From NCBI GenBank assembly GCA_024642205.1, contig JAHEBQ010000013.1:1-64000 (forward strand): a DNA stretch of 64,000 nt. Direction: 5' to 3'. The stretch comes from Planctomycetaceae bacterium (GTDB taxonomy: Bacteria > Planctomycetota > Planctomycetia > Pirellulales > Pirellulaceae). This document shows positions 46,976-57,100 of the stretch, piece after piece (the stretch's first letter is position 1; each line of letters opens with the position of its first letter). The notes under the pieces are model-generated. The model saw nothing but the letters and a program-made list of their open reading frames with translations, was not told the origin of the DNA and did not search any database. The translations under genes and the position numbers were made by a program.

Positions 46976-48358
46976 CTAAGTTTCGATTTCAAAGCCTTTG
47001 CGTTTATCGCGGCTAACGAAGCTTTGTGCTTCGTCGTCACCGGTGACTTGTTCCAATTTGGGATCCCAGTTGATTCTCCGGCCAAGCCGAATGGCGATTC
47101 CGGCAAGGTGACATGTCGACAAGGCGCGATGGTGACTGAACACATCCGAGACAGGTTCCTTACGGGAAGCAACCGCATCAAAGAAATTCCGAAAGTGATC
47201 GGTTAGAGCTCGATCCTTGTAGACCTTTTCGACCGCGCCCGCGGGCAGTGGATTTGAAACAAGTTCCTCAACCGGTTTGCCGCTCAGTCGGCCTCGATTG
47301 GCAAAAATGCGTCCCTCGGTACCCTCGAACAGGATTCCGTTGTCCAGGTCATGGCGAATCGTCAACTGCATGCCATCAGCATAATCCGCGTTGATCAAGA
47401 ATTCCGTCGCCGTGTTGAACTGATTGTCCAGCGTCGGATAGCCGTTCTTGAACGGGACCGGATGTTTCGCCATCACCGGATCCACACGGACGGGACCGGT
47501 GTTGGTTTTGTCCATCGCCCAGGTGGCAATATCAACATGGTGAGCACCCCAATCCGTCAGTTTGCCACCAGAGTATTCATACCACCAACGGAATTCATAA
47601 TGGCTGCGAGACCAACCTTGGGTCTCGCCGAAGTCACCGTCCTTCCGTCTGAATTTCACATCGGGCGTTGGGCCTTGCCAGAGATTCCAATCGAGCGACT
47701 TGGGCGGGTCAACGACAGGGAGTTCGGGACTGGTCGGCGCACCTCCAACGCTGCAGGTAACATGTTTCAGCCTGCCGATCCTCCCGTCACGGATCATCGC
47801 GATCGCATCGAGAAACATTCGCGAACTACGCTGCTGGGTTCCGACTTGCACGATGCGCCCGGTCTGGCGACAAACTTCGCTCATCTGTTGCCCTTCGGCA
47901 ATCGTGAGCGTCATGGGCTTTTCGCAGTAAACGTCTTTCCCCGCAAGCATGGCTTCGATCGCAATTTTGGCGTGCCAATGATCGGGGGTCGAGATGTGCA
48001 CGATGTCGATGTCGTCGCGATCGATGATCGCCCGATAATCCGCAACAGCCTCGGCAGCGGTACCAGACCAGTCTTTGACCAGCGCTGCGGCCCGCTCACG
48101 GCGGTCAGAATCGGCGTCGCAAACGGCAATCACGTCTCCGTACTTGGGAAACTCCTTTCCCGAACCATAGGTCCCCGTCAATCCGGTCGCGCGGTGATCC
48201 CAACGACTGCCGGTCCCGATGGCCGCGATCCGTGGGCGATCGTTGGCACTCGAAAAACCGAATGCGCGACCGACAAGCCCCGTCCCAATCGCGACACCTG
48301 CAGAAACAGAAGTCTTTTTGATAAAGTCCCGTCGATTCAAATAGCGGGAGGTAGTCAT
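46976..48358 (-). CDS. Tat-exported Gfo/Idh/MocA-family oxidoreductase
   Basis: A 460-residue protein with a twin-arginine signal (NRRDFIKKTSVSAGVAIG). The Rossmann part follows: IAAIGTGSRW, VIAVCDADSDRRER, ISTPDHWHAKIAIEAMLAGK and DVYCEKPMTLTIAEG, where EKP carries the catalytic Lys. Further on, WWYEYSGGKLTDWGAHHVD is the usual substrate-side motif of the family's secreted planctomycete form. It likely oxidises or epimerises sugars, possibly anchored near sulfatase and esterase partners. The ATG at 48358 is chosen because the Tat signal begins there; a longer frame is unlikely. Confidence 0.93.
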   Translation of the reverse strand: MTTSRYLNRRDFIKKTSVSAGVAIGTGLVGRAFGFSSANDRPRIAAIGTGSRWDHRATGLTGTYGSGKEFPKYGDVIAVCDADSDRRERAAALVKDWSGTAAEAVADYRAIIDRDDIDIVHISTPDHWHAKIAIEAMLAGKDVYCEKPMTLTIAEGQQMSEVCRQTGRIVQVGTQQRSSRMFLDAIAMIRDGRIGRLKHVTCSVGGAPTSPELPVVDPPKSLDWNLWQGPTPDVKFRRKDGDFGETQGWSRSHYEFRWWYEYSGGKLTDWGAHHVDIATWAMDKTNTGPVRVDPVMAKHPVPFKNGYPTLDNQFNTATEFLINADYADGMQLTIRHDLDNGILFEGTEGRIFANRGRLSGKPVEELVSNPLPAGAVEKVYKDRALTDHFRNFFDAVASRKEPVSDVFSHHRALSTCHLAGIAIRLGRRINWDPKLEQVTGDDEAQSFVSRDKRKGFEIET

Positions 48359-48967
48359 TTCGGTTGCTCCGTAGCGAATCGTAGTGCGGTGGAGTGTGAG
48401 TGTAACGGTTGAGGGATTGAAATAACATTCGGTCCGATCCGGATTTCCCCTATTCGAGGGAAAAAGCAGAACTCGTTTGCGAGATCCGACCTGTGAGGCC
48501 ATCGTCAATTCACGTCGTACTGGGAGCCGATTGGATTTGGAGCGTGCCTCCGACCAGAGACAAACCGGCGTCGGAACTGGTGCCGTCGTCGACAAAGTGA
48601 TCGTACCGATCCACGGGTACTCCGTTCCGCTCTCCAAAACCATGTTAATGACGGCCAAACTGCTCATACCCAATGGCCCGCCATTATCCCAATTGGCTTC
48701 ATCCCGCCAGTTCCTTTAGGCATCACGGTTGATCTTCGTCGTCGCTCTACCCCAACACAATCGCGGGCCGTTTTTTCCTCAAACCACTGATCCCGGCATG
48801 CCGACCCAAGCGAAAGCCATGATTTTCGCAACAAATAATCTGCTTTTTTATCCTTGCCACGTCTTTACGACAACCAAGGGTCGCCTAGTTTCAAATTGCG
48901 AATTCGTCGATAGCGATCTCAAGGCCCAGGCGATTCAAAACCACAATAACAACCGTCTTAAAGCTGG
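48359..48967. other. Non-coding stretch upstream of Gfo/Idh gene
   Basis: No gene recognised. It contains the oxidoreductase promoter region on the minus strand and the tail of the decayed gene that follows. Confidence 0.4.
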
Positions 48968-49431
48968 CTATCGACGGCGACGCGAATACGGAACAAGCGA
49001 CAACAGACCGAGGAATGCCACCGAACCGGGCTGCGGGACCGAGGTCACGCGAAAGCCGTTGAACCGCCATGGCACATCGTGGGTGTTCTGAGCGAAAAAC
49101 CTCGGGCTCATTGAATGTTTGAATAATGAAACTCAACCCCGGCCCCTCGATTCCCGATATCGCATTGCCTCCTTTGTCCAATATTCGGTTGGAAACATCA
49201 CCACCAAGCGCAAGATGATGGAAAACCGTACCGGACGAAGTCCTGCTTCCCTGGCCACCAAACTGGACAGGTGTTCCTTCGGTATCGGCGATACCGATCG
49301 GATTTGAGTAGTTGTCGTGGTTTCCCCATGGTCTCCAAGTGACGATGTTGACCGCGCCTGCCATTCGGAGTGAAACTGAATGCAAAAAAAGCCGCACAGG
49401 CAAAAGTCAACAATCTTTTCATTGCGGTCAT
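48968..49431 (-). pseudogene. Decayed PEP-CTERM protein gene
   Basis: The minus strand starts MTAMKRLLTFACAAFFAFSF, a signal peptide. A frame change near 49370 leads to GAVNIVTWRPWGNHDNY and FGGQGSRTSSGTVFHHL. A second change after IQTFNEPE leads to DVPWRFNGFRVTS and VPQPGSVAFLGLLSL ending in YSRRRR, a PEP-CTERM-like tail (PQP instead of PEP). A TTTTTTT run lies near the first change. At least two frameshifts make a full product unlikely. Confidence 0.75.
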
Positions 49432-49644
49432 TCTCAAGGGTGCAATGGATTTTGAACCGGGAAAAATGGCATGTCTAATTCAGAATGGAATCTCGCTCAA
49501 ACTTTTTTTCGGCTCCAGAATCTTCACACCAAAAAAATCGAAATAGTTCGCTCCGAAACTCCCACCCGAATGAGAGTTCTGGAGGATTGCCTCCAACGCC
49601 AGCAACCACAGAGGGAAATCACGAAAAATTCGGCCATTCGAACG

Positions 49645-52600
49645 TCACTGACCGGTCGTCTCACGTTTTAGTTGCTCCAGAGTTGAGGGCCCACCCCGGT
49701 TAATCGAGATCAAGAATTGCACCAGGTCAAGAAACTGCTCACGGTTTTCCAGCTGGTTGACCAATCCGGCCGGCATCGCCGAGACGTTGCTCTGCCTGGT
49801 TTCATCAATGTCGCTTTGGGGGATACTGAGTTCCGCGCCCCCCGCTGGCTCGCGGATCACCAGGGCATCGTCGTTTTCGCGAATTTGAAAACCGGTTACT
49901 ACCAGGCCGTCGATGGTCATGATGATTGTCTGCAAAAACTCCTTGCGAATCTCTCTGGACGGATCCAGGAGTGATTCAACAAGAAACGGATCGGTGACTC
50001 CCTCTCTCTGGGCTGCAAGATCCGGGCCCAGTCGCTCACCCTGCACGGGGTCATGACATTTCGCACAGGAAAGGGTCTGCTGATAGAAAAGTTTCGCGCC
50101 CCGAAGGGCGTTTCCTTCACGGGCCGCCAGTCTGGCCAACGTAGCCGAGTCCATTTCCGCCAATTGCTCGGACAACGAAATCAGTGGTTTGTCTCTCGTC
50201 GAAAGTCCCTGGATCGAAAGTTCGTGAATCGACCAGTACTTTGAATCGGACTCTCCCGTTTGTGTTATCCGAAGATGTCGAGTTGCCACGGGACTGTCCA
50301 GTTCAATTTCCGTGACCGGCACGTCACCCTGTCCCTTGGCAACGGGATCACCCCAGGACTGTCCGTCGGTCGAAACGTGGACGACAAATCCACGAGGATA
50401 ATCCATGTCCGAACCACGCGTATCAAGGGTCAATGACATGACTTTGACCGGTTCCGGCAGTTCGATGGAAACCCACATCCCGGGTTTTTGTGTTGTGCCT
50501 GTATCCCAGCGACTGCCTGGATTTCCATCGAGCGAGTTTCTCAGGTTGTTTTCATTGTGGCTTGCCGAAAGTTTCCAATGGTCGCGATCCTCAATCGCGG
50601 GAGGATCGAAATAAGTGAGTTCTTTCAGCGTCCACGGGCCCACGTGCTTCTGTGATTCGATTCTGACCCGCGCGACATCCGAAGCCTCAACCAGGGAGGC
50701 TTTATTTTCCCAGTTGTTGCGGATGTAATTCGCCACGTCGGCGATCCAGCGGTCATCGTTGGCGCCCATCGGCAACATCAACCCAGCTGAGTAAACATTG
50801 CCTTCGACGGGTCCCATCAAACCGTGGAGCAGGATTCGGTTCAACCGCTCCTTGTGACCGACAACTCGCGCCGATCCAGCGAGCGGAGGTGCCAACCTCA
50901 AGCCGTCCTGGTCAGGCGAAGGCTGTCCCTTTCCGTTCTCGCCGTGACAGGTCGTGCACAACGTCGTGTAAATGGCTTTACCCCGAACAACGGACTCGGC
51001 CAGGGCTTTGTTGCGCTGCCGCATTTCTTCCAGCCGTTTTCGTTCCACGATCATTGCCTCGACCCGGGCTTTCATCTGACCGGCAATGGACTGGATCGAA
51101 TCGTTGTCGGGGTGTGATTTCAGAACGTCTGCGACGATTGCCTCGGCCTCCGGGTGGCCCCCTCGTGACACCGACAACAAGGTTTGAATCGCGACATTGG
51201 GATCCGGGTCGCGGGCAAGTCGATGGAGTTGAAGATCAAGCGATCGATCTCCGGCCATTTGCAATTCGGAGATTCGAACTGACGCCGCCCGAACACGGCG
51301 ATCGGGGTCGACGCATCCGTCGGCGAGGAGTTGGGAGCTGACCGCGTCAAGTCCTTCCAGGGTCCACAGGGCATGCAACCGACCCAACGGGTTTTGGCCG
51401 TTCCGCGCAAGATCTTCCAACGCACCGACGACGCTTTTGTCGCCGTGCAATACAATCAGCTTTTGGGATTCGCTTCGCCACCAGCCGTTGGGATGTGACA
51501 AATGGGATACCAGCTGAGCGGGCGTTTCGTCCAACATGCGAGGCTGGGGACCGCGGTTGGTCGAGTCATGGTCGACGCGAAAAATCCTCCCTCGCCCAAT
51601 GTTTTTTTCAAGTTCGTATTCCTGTACGATGCCGCGCAGATACGAGCCCTCATTGACCCAGTTTCCCTCCTGGATAATCCCGCGGTACATATCAACGATA
51701 TACAGGCAGCCATCGGGACCAGTAGCACTGTTGACCGGCCGGAAATTTGGATCCCGTGCGGCAATGAACTCTTGTTGGTCGTACGCATTGGAAACGATGA
51801 TCCGGCCGTTGTCATTGGTGACTTTCGCGCGTCGAATCAATCGCCCAACCGGTTCCGGAATAATCAAATCACCATTGAAATCAGGCGGCATTCGGTCACC
51901 CCGATAAATGGATTGACCGCAGCAGCCGGTAAATTTATTGAGTGTATTGTCGTCTCGCACCCGTCCTCGGCCACCCTGGACATCGGGAACATTATCGATC
52001 GGAAAAACATCGCGAAAACCGGGAGCCTGTTCGCCCGGCAGCGAAAGCTCTCCATAAATAATCGGCTGCTGAAAATCCATGGCGGGATTTTCACCTCCCG
52101 CAGTCGAATAAAAGATCCGCCCGACATTGTCGTGAGTCAGACCCCATTGCCCGCTTCCATGTGGCAACGGCTCCAGCACGACCTGTCCCGTCGTGAATCG
52201 GTAACGGTGGCTTGAGTACGTCGTGTATATCCAGTTATCGATATTCCAGATCAATCCACTGGGTTGGTGTTCGAGGTTGCCTCCGCGATCGCCGCCTTCG
52301 TGCCACATTTCGATTCTGTCGGCGACGCCATCATTGTCGGTGTCCTGGTAGCTTTTAAGGTCCAGCGTGTTGGTTTCACGGATGATGACTCGATCCAGCA
52401 ATGGCAAGACCATGCGCGGCAAAACGAGATTGTCCGCAAATACCGTGTGCTTGTCATAAACGCCGTCGCCGTCAGTGTCTTCGTGACGAGAAACACGACT
52501 GGTAGGCGAGAAAGCGTTATTACCGTCAATGTCCTGCATATATGTCCGCATCTCGACAACGTAAAGCCGACCGTTGCCATCCCAGGCAATCGCCGAGGGT

Positions 52601-52782
52601 TCGTGAATATGCGGCTCAGCAAGAACGGGCACGAGTCGAAATCCCGGTTGGATCTCCATCGTCGCGATGGATTGCTCGGGTGAAAGCGGCGGGGCTTTAG
52701 AGCTTTGATCGTCTGCAATTACCGCGCTCGACACCAACGTGGCAGCGGCGATGAAGGTCATCTGTAGTCGATTCATTGCCAT
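49645..52782 (-). CDS. PVC-type haem-binding protein with propeller, cytochrome c and discoidin domains
   Basis: A 1045-residue secreted protein (signal peptide QMTFIAAATLVSSAVIA). The first part is a beta-propeller of the type seen in PVC haem-binding proteins (GRLYVVEMRTYMQDID, DTDGDGVYDKHTVFAD, GPDGCLYIVDMYRG). HEAT-like helices follow. A cytochrome c motif CTTCHG begins at C609, a discoidin-like domain (PVKVMSLTLDTRGSD) lies at about 790-860, and a second motif CAKCHDP begins at C906. The family's role is not established; it probably carries out electron transfer or oxidation in polysaccharide breakdown. ThuA lies directly upstream on the same strand. Confidence 0.92.
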   Translation of the reverse strand: MAMNRLQMTFIAAATLVSSAVIADDQSSKAPPLSPEQSIATMEIQPGFRLVPVLAEPHIHEPSAIAWDGNGRLYVVEMRTYMQDIDGNNAFSPTSRVSRHEDTDGDGVYDKHTVFADNLVLPRMVLPLLDRVIIRETNTLDLKSYQDTDNDGVADRIEMWHEGGDRGGNLEHQPSGLIWNIDNWIYTTYSSHRYRFTTGQVVLEPLPHGSGQWGLTHDNVGRIFYSTAGGENPAMDFQQPIIYGELSLPGEQAPGFRDVFPIDNVPDVQGGRGRVRDDNTLNKFTGCCGQSIYRGDRMPPDFNGDLIIPEPVGRLIRRAKVTNDNGRIIVSNAYDQQEFIAARDPNFRPVNSATGPDGCLYIVDMYRGIIQEGNWVNEGSYLRGIVQEYELEKNIGRGRIFRVDHDSTNRGPQPRMLDETPAQLVSHLSHPNGWWRSESQKLIVLHGDKSVVGALEDLARNGQNPLGRLHALWTLEGLDAVSSQLLADGCVDPDRRVRAASVRISELQMAGDRSLDLQLHRLARDPDPNVAIQTLLSVSRGGHPEAEAIVADVLKSHPDNDSIQSIAGQMKARVEAMIVERKRLEEMRQRNKALAESVVRGKAIYTTLCTTCHGENGKGQPSPDQDGLRLAPPLAGSARVVGHKERLNRILLHGLMGPVEGNVYSAGLMLPMGANDDRWIADVANYIRNNWENKASLVEASDVARVRIESQKHVGPWTLKELTYFDPPAIEDRDHWKLSASHNENNLRNSLDGNPGSRWDTGTTQKPGMWVSIELPEPVKVMSLTLDTRGSDMDYPRGFVVHVSTDGQSWGDPVAKGQGDVPVTEIELDSPVATRHLRITQTGESDSKYWSIHELSIQGLSTRDKPLISLSEQLAEMDSATLARLAAREGNALRGAKLFYQQTLSCAKCHDPVQGERLGPDLAAQREGVTDPFLVESLLDPSREIRKEFLQTIIMTIDGLVVTGFQIRENDDALVIREPAGGAELSIPQSDIDETRQSNVSAMPAGLVNQLENREQFLDLVQFLISINRGGPSTLEQLKRETTGQ

Positions 52783-52955
52783 AATGGGATTTCGGAAGGT
52801 TCGTTGCAATCTGGTTGATGATTCAATTGCCGAAAGGGCAATTGGTTGACATGATACATGCAACTCATTGGCAATCGCCAATCAATTCGGCCAAAATGTG
52901 CGGTTCGACTGTCTCAAAGAGTCGCAAAATTGTGGCCTGCATTTAACGCTGATTG

Positions 52956-53828
52956 CTATTTCGTTTTGTCCCCACGTTCGATATTCCAGGTAGCAACCTC
53001 CCTGTGGGCTTCCGGTAGCGGTCGGTCGACAGCCCAGTGGACGCTGTTGAGCAGCATGCGGGTGAATCCAGGACTGGCAAAGTCGGCTGGATGCCCGAAC
53101 GAGGTTCCAAACACCTTGCCGCCCCACTCGTTTTGCCACGCCCAGGCAACGATGTCGGATTCCGATTCGTTCACACGAACCGGGCCAAACCGCTTTTCGA
53201 GTAATCGGGCCTTACCGGTTCCGGTCCCGGTCACCAGTGGAATGCAGCCGCCTTCCAGACGCGTCAGATAAAGTGTCCCCTGCGATTCCCATTCGGTTTC
53301 GCTCACGTGCGTCATGATCGGGTGAGACTTGTATTTCGGCACGACACTTACGTGGGTCATACCGGATTGATGAACGATATAAGGTGTGCCGATCACGCGC
53401 CGACCGAAATCATCATTCCAGGCAAAACGCGGATGTTCCTTGTCGTACTTGAACGAGTGAGTGGTCGTTCGCAGGGCAATGATCGGCTTGCCAGCCTTGA
53501 CGAAGTTCTCGATGTGCATCCATTCGTTGTCTGGCAGCTTCAAAAAACGCATAAACAGAATCGCAACGTCCGCTTTGTCCAGGGCTTCGATTCCTGGAAG
53601 CACGTTTTCGGTTTTCTTTTCCGGATCACCTTCTCCCATCACGAGCGTGGTACGAAAGCCAAATCGCTCAAGCTCGTTTGCGAACAAGGGCAGAGAACGC
53701 TCGGGCGAGTAGTGCGTTGTGCCGACGACAAGCACGACGTGCGGTTGTTTGTCCTGCGCAAAGACGGTGCCACAAAGGAGCATCGCAACGCCAAATACAA
53801 TAATCAATTTGAATTCAATCTGAAGCAT
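52956..53828 (-). CDS. Secreted ThuA-like domain protein
   Basis: A 290-residue protein with signal peptide (LIIVFGVAMLLCGTVFA). HVVLVVGTTHYSPERSLPLFA, ADVAILFMRFLKLPDNEW, GKPIIALRTTTHSFKYD, and HVSETEWESQGTLYLTRL are typical of the ThuA domain, a glutamine-amidotransferase-like fold linked to sugar use. The C-terminal GGKVFGTSFGHPADFASP gives the usual His. It lies 173 bp upstream of the haem-binding gene on the same strand, and downstream of the other large haem protein; such clusters recur in planctomycetes. A related protein lies at 62538. Confidence 0.9.
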   Translation of the reverse strand: MLQIEFKLIIVFGVAMLLCGTVFAQDKQPHVVLVVGTTHYSPERSLPLFANELERFGFRTTLVMGEGDPEKKTENVLPGIEALDKADVAILFMRFLKLPDNEWMHIENFVKAGKPIIALRTTTHSFKYDKEHPRFAWNDDFGRRVIGTPYIVHQSGMTHVSVVPKYKSHPIMTHVSETEWESQGTLYLTRLEGGCIPLVTGTGTGKARLLEKRFGPVRVNESESDIVAWAWQNEWGGKVFGTSFGHPADFASPGFTRMLLNSVHWAVDRPLPEAHREVATWNIERGDKTK

Positions 53829-54176
53829 TTCTATTTTCCCCATCAAAACAATCCTTTGTCGGCCGAACGTTTCGTGAGCGGCACACCGGCGTCATGAAGA
53901 GTCGCCGCAACATGTTTGCGGACCCTAACCAGTATTTTGTCACAGTTCAATTTTCGGCAAGAGATTCGCGTCTCGTAAATCGTCGCCATTGACTTCGTGA
54001 ATGTGCGCTCACTCACGAAGTCAATGGCCACGTACCAGGCTCACCCCGCGGATTCGGTCCGCTCGCAGGAAGTGAGATTTCCAGTTGGCTGAGAATAACG
54101 CGGCATACCACTTTTCTGCAGAAAACGAATTCAAAAGTCTCGACTCGAGAATTGAACTGTGAAAGAACATCACATT
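53829..54176. repeat. Spacer with inverted ends and a perfect 16-bp hairpin
   Basis: GTCACAGTTCAATT (53939) and its inverse AATTGAACTGTGAA (near 54142) flank a roughly 200-bp stretch between two minus-strand genes. Inside, GCCATTGACTTCGTGA (53985-54000) pairs perfectly with TCACGAAGTCAATGGC (54013-54028) around a 12-base loop. Its outer ends resemble the AGCTGTGACAGAA ends of the element at 46856. There is no T-run, so it is not a simple terminator. Confidence 0.6.
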
Positions 54177-57100
54177 TTACTGACCTCCTTCGATCTTGTA
54201 TCTCGCCCGGTTTATCAGATCGTCGATCAATTCGACTCGCAGATCTTTGGCGCCGCGCGTCTTGGCATCGACCAGGATCGTCAGTTCGTGACTCCCCTTG
54301 GTCAGGTCAAAGCTAACGCTGGTTACGCCTCCCAATTCGACTTTGTCCAGCCAGACTCGAAGACCGACGTCCGAGTTTACGTTGAGGCTGGCTTTGCCCG
54401 CCTGTTGAACGTTGATCACGCCCCTGACAAACGCTGATCGCTCGGTGGAGAATTCTTCCGCTGGCAATTCGCCGCGAACCATGCTGTACGCTGGAACCCA
54501 GTTGGCATCCTCGGTGACCGACTCCAGAGTCAATTCACTTGCCGGACGCGCGTCGGATAAAACCCGCCACCGACGAATGACCGGTTTGGTGGTTGTCATG
54601 TACCGGCCGGGCCGACCGAGTTTCGAAAGGAAACACGCCAGGTCAAGAAATTCCTGTTTGTCGGCAAGGTTTTCGGCCAATCCGGCAGGCATCAAAGAAG
54701 CACCTTGTCGAATCGAGTCGATGTCGTCCCTGAGAATCTTGATCGATTCGGTCTTGCCCGGATCGTAAAGAACGATTTCCTTGTCGTCTTGAAACGTAAT
54801 CAACCCTGTCAACAATTCGCCGTCAAGCGTTCCTATTACAAACGTCTCGTAATGCTCGGCAATCGTATTGTTCGGACGAAGAACGGAATCCACGATATAG
54901 GCCGCAGTCGAAGCCGCGCCAACAGCGGCAAGATCCGGCCCGGTGCTGGGACCGACTTGAGCGATGCCATGACAGCTGCTGCAGGCAAGTACTTTACGAC
55001 GATAGATTCTTTCGCCCCGCTCCGCGTCGCCATGGGCGGTCACTTCCGCCGCCAGTTCTTCGACATTGGAATTCAGCAGATCAACCAGCAACGATGGGTT
55101 GAGTTTCAATCGAAAGTGATTTGCCAACTCCAATGGCATCGTGCCCGTTCGGTTGAAATAACCAGTGATTGCGGCTGAGACCGCGTGGTGGGGAGGAGCG
55201 TTGGTCAACGATTTGCCCAGCACGTCGCTGCCTCCAGGCCGGTTGATAAATGCTTCTACAAGTCCAATCATATTCACGTCGCCATTTTCGATCGTGAGGA
55301 TGTCGGCTGCGATCTGAGCTGCCTGTTCCAATTCCTTTACGGCCAGGCCATGGACTGCGATTGCCCGAATGCGTGCGTCATTAGATTCGCTTGCCATCTC
55401 TTTCAGGGCGATGAGCCCGTCACGGGAACTAATTTCGCCCAGCGCTTCGGCCGCGGCGATCCGAATTTCGTTTGACTTGCTGGCATCGTTGAGCAATTTG
55501 ATAATGCGAGGCACGGCAGCCTCGATCTTCCAGGCAGCCAATGTGTCGAGCGTCGGAATCACGAGTTCCGGGACGTTACCACCGAGCAAGCCCGATATCG
55601 GGGCTACTTTCCTGGAAAAATTAAACTGCTTTCGCCGACCGATCGAGCTCAACGACTCAAGCATCGCGATCGAAACTTCCGATGCGAGATGATTGCCTGG
55701 CTTTTTCAGAGCTCGAATGACCTGGTTGAGGCTGGCCGCGTCAGGTTTTTGCATGAACTGCGTTCGAATCAACTCGATCTCAGCGGAGGTACCGGAGCCT
55801 TTTTTCAACAAGTCGGCCAATCGAATTTCGACTCCGACACCCGCGAGCCGTTTTGCATAGTCCGCATGTTTTGAATCAGCAAATTGCAACTCCGGCGTAA
55901 TCGTATTTTCCAGCGCCTGGATTGTCTGCGCAAGGGCCGCATCAATGAACGGGTCCTGCGGATGATCGATTACCTGCATCGCAGCCACCAGGGCCCTGCC
56001 ATCCGGAATAAACCCCGCGGACAACACGGATTCAAGTCGCACGCGAGGAAACGGATCGTTGGCTGTGCGCTGGATCAAGTCAACCGGGTTGGACAACTCC
56101 GGATACCAATAACGGATGATTCGGGTGGCGGCGGCGCGAGCCTGGCCGGATTTTGCCTGGAGCGATTTTTGCAATGTGGCCTCGCTCGTTTCTCCGATGT
56201 TCTGGAACGCCCAGAGCGCTTCGATGAGATGGTGCTCGTAACCCGGTTCGGAAGCATCGAGCGCTCCGACCCATTTTTCAATTGCCGCCACGGCGTCCGA
56301 TGGGTCGTGTTCGCTGATTACTTTCCTGGCGTAATGCCGCGTCCATGTGTTGGAGCTTTTCAGTTGATCAAGCAGTTCCGGCAGCGATTGGCCGACGAGT
56401 TTTGGCTTTTCGGCCAGCGGCCGGTCCTTAGCCGTGATCCTCCAGATTCGACCATGCTCATGATCGCGACGTGGGTCGCGAAAATCATGACCCGCGTGAT
56501 TGATAATCGAGTTGTACCAGTCGGCAATATAGACCGCACCATCGGGTCCAATTTTGACGTCCACAGGGCGAAAATTCGGATGACGCGAGGAAATCAGCGG
56601 CGGAAGCACGTTGGCGTTAAATCCCGATCGATCTTCGGTAAATTCGTAACGGATGACAGTTCGACTTTTGAAGCGACCGCTCATCAGTTGGCCCTGCATT
56701 TCCGGCGGCATATGCGATCCAGAAATCAAGTCACCGCCGCATTGCTTTTCCGTTTGAGTCATGACGAACGGACGGAGTTTTTGAACGCCGTTGCCCGTCG
56801 AAGGGGTCAGGAAGCTGATTCTCGGATTGTCGACAAGGAACGATTGACCCCACTCATCGAACACATGGCCCCAGGGATTACCGACGCTCACATTGGCAAA
56901 AATTCTCAGCTCACCCGTTCTCGGATTGAACTGGTAGACACCACCGTTGACATTGCGAACGGTACCGTACGGAGTCTCGACTTGCGTATGGAGAAACAGA
57001 CCTTCCTGGAAATAGATCCAACCACCGGGCCCGCGTCGCCAGGCACTATTGGTGTGGTGGCTGTCTTCGATTCCAAACCCCGTCAAAGCAATTTCCCGAA

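Noticed and set aside
46501-47181. 226-codon minus-strand ORF crossing a repeat element
   Set aside because: Its first half overlaps the Gfo/Idh gene and the repeat; only the last part is sulfatase-like, so it is treated as the fragment at 46313-46855.
47351-48412. 353-codon plus-strand ORF
   Set aside because: Antisense to the Gfo/Idh gene, which is clearly coding by its motifs.
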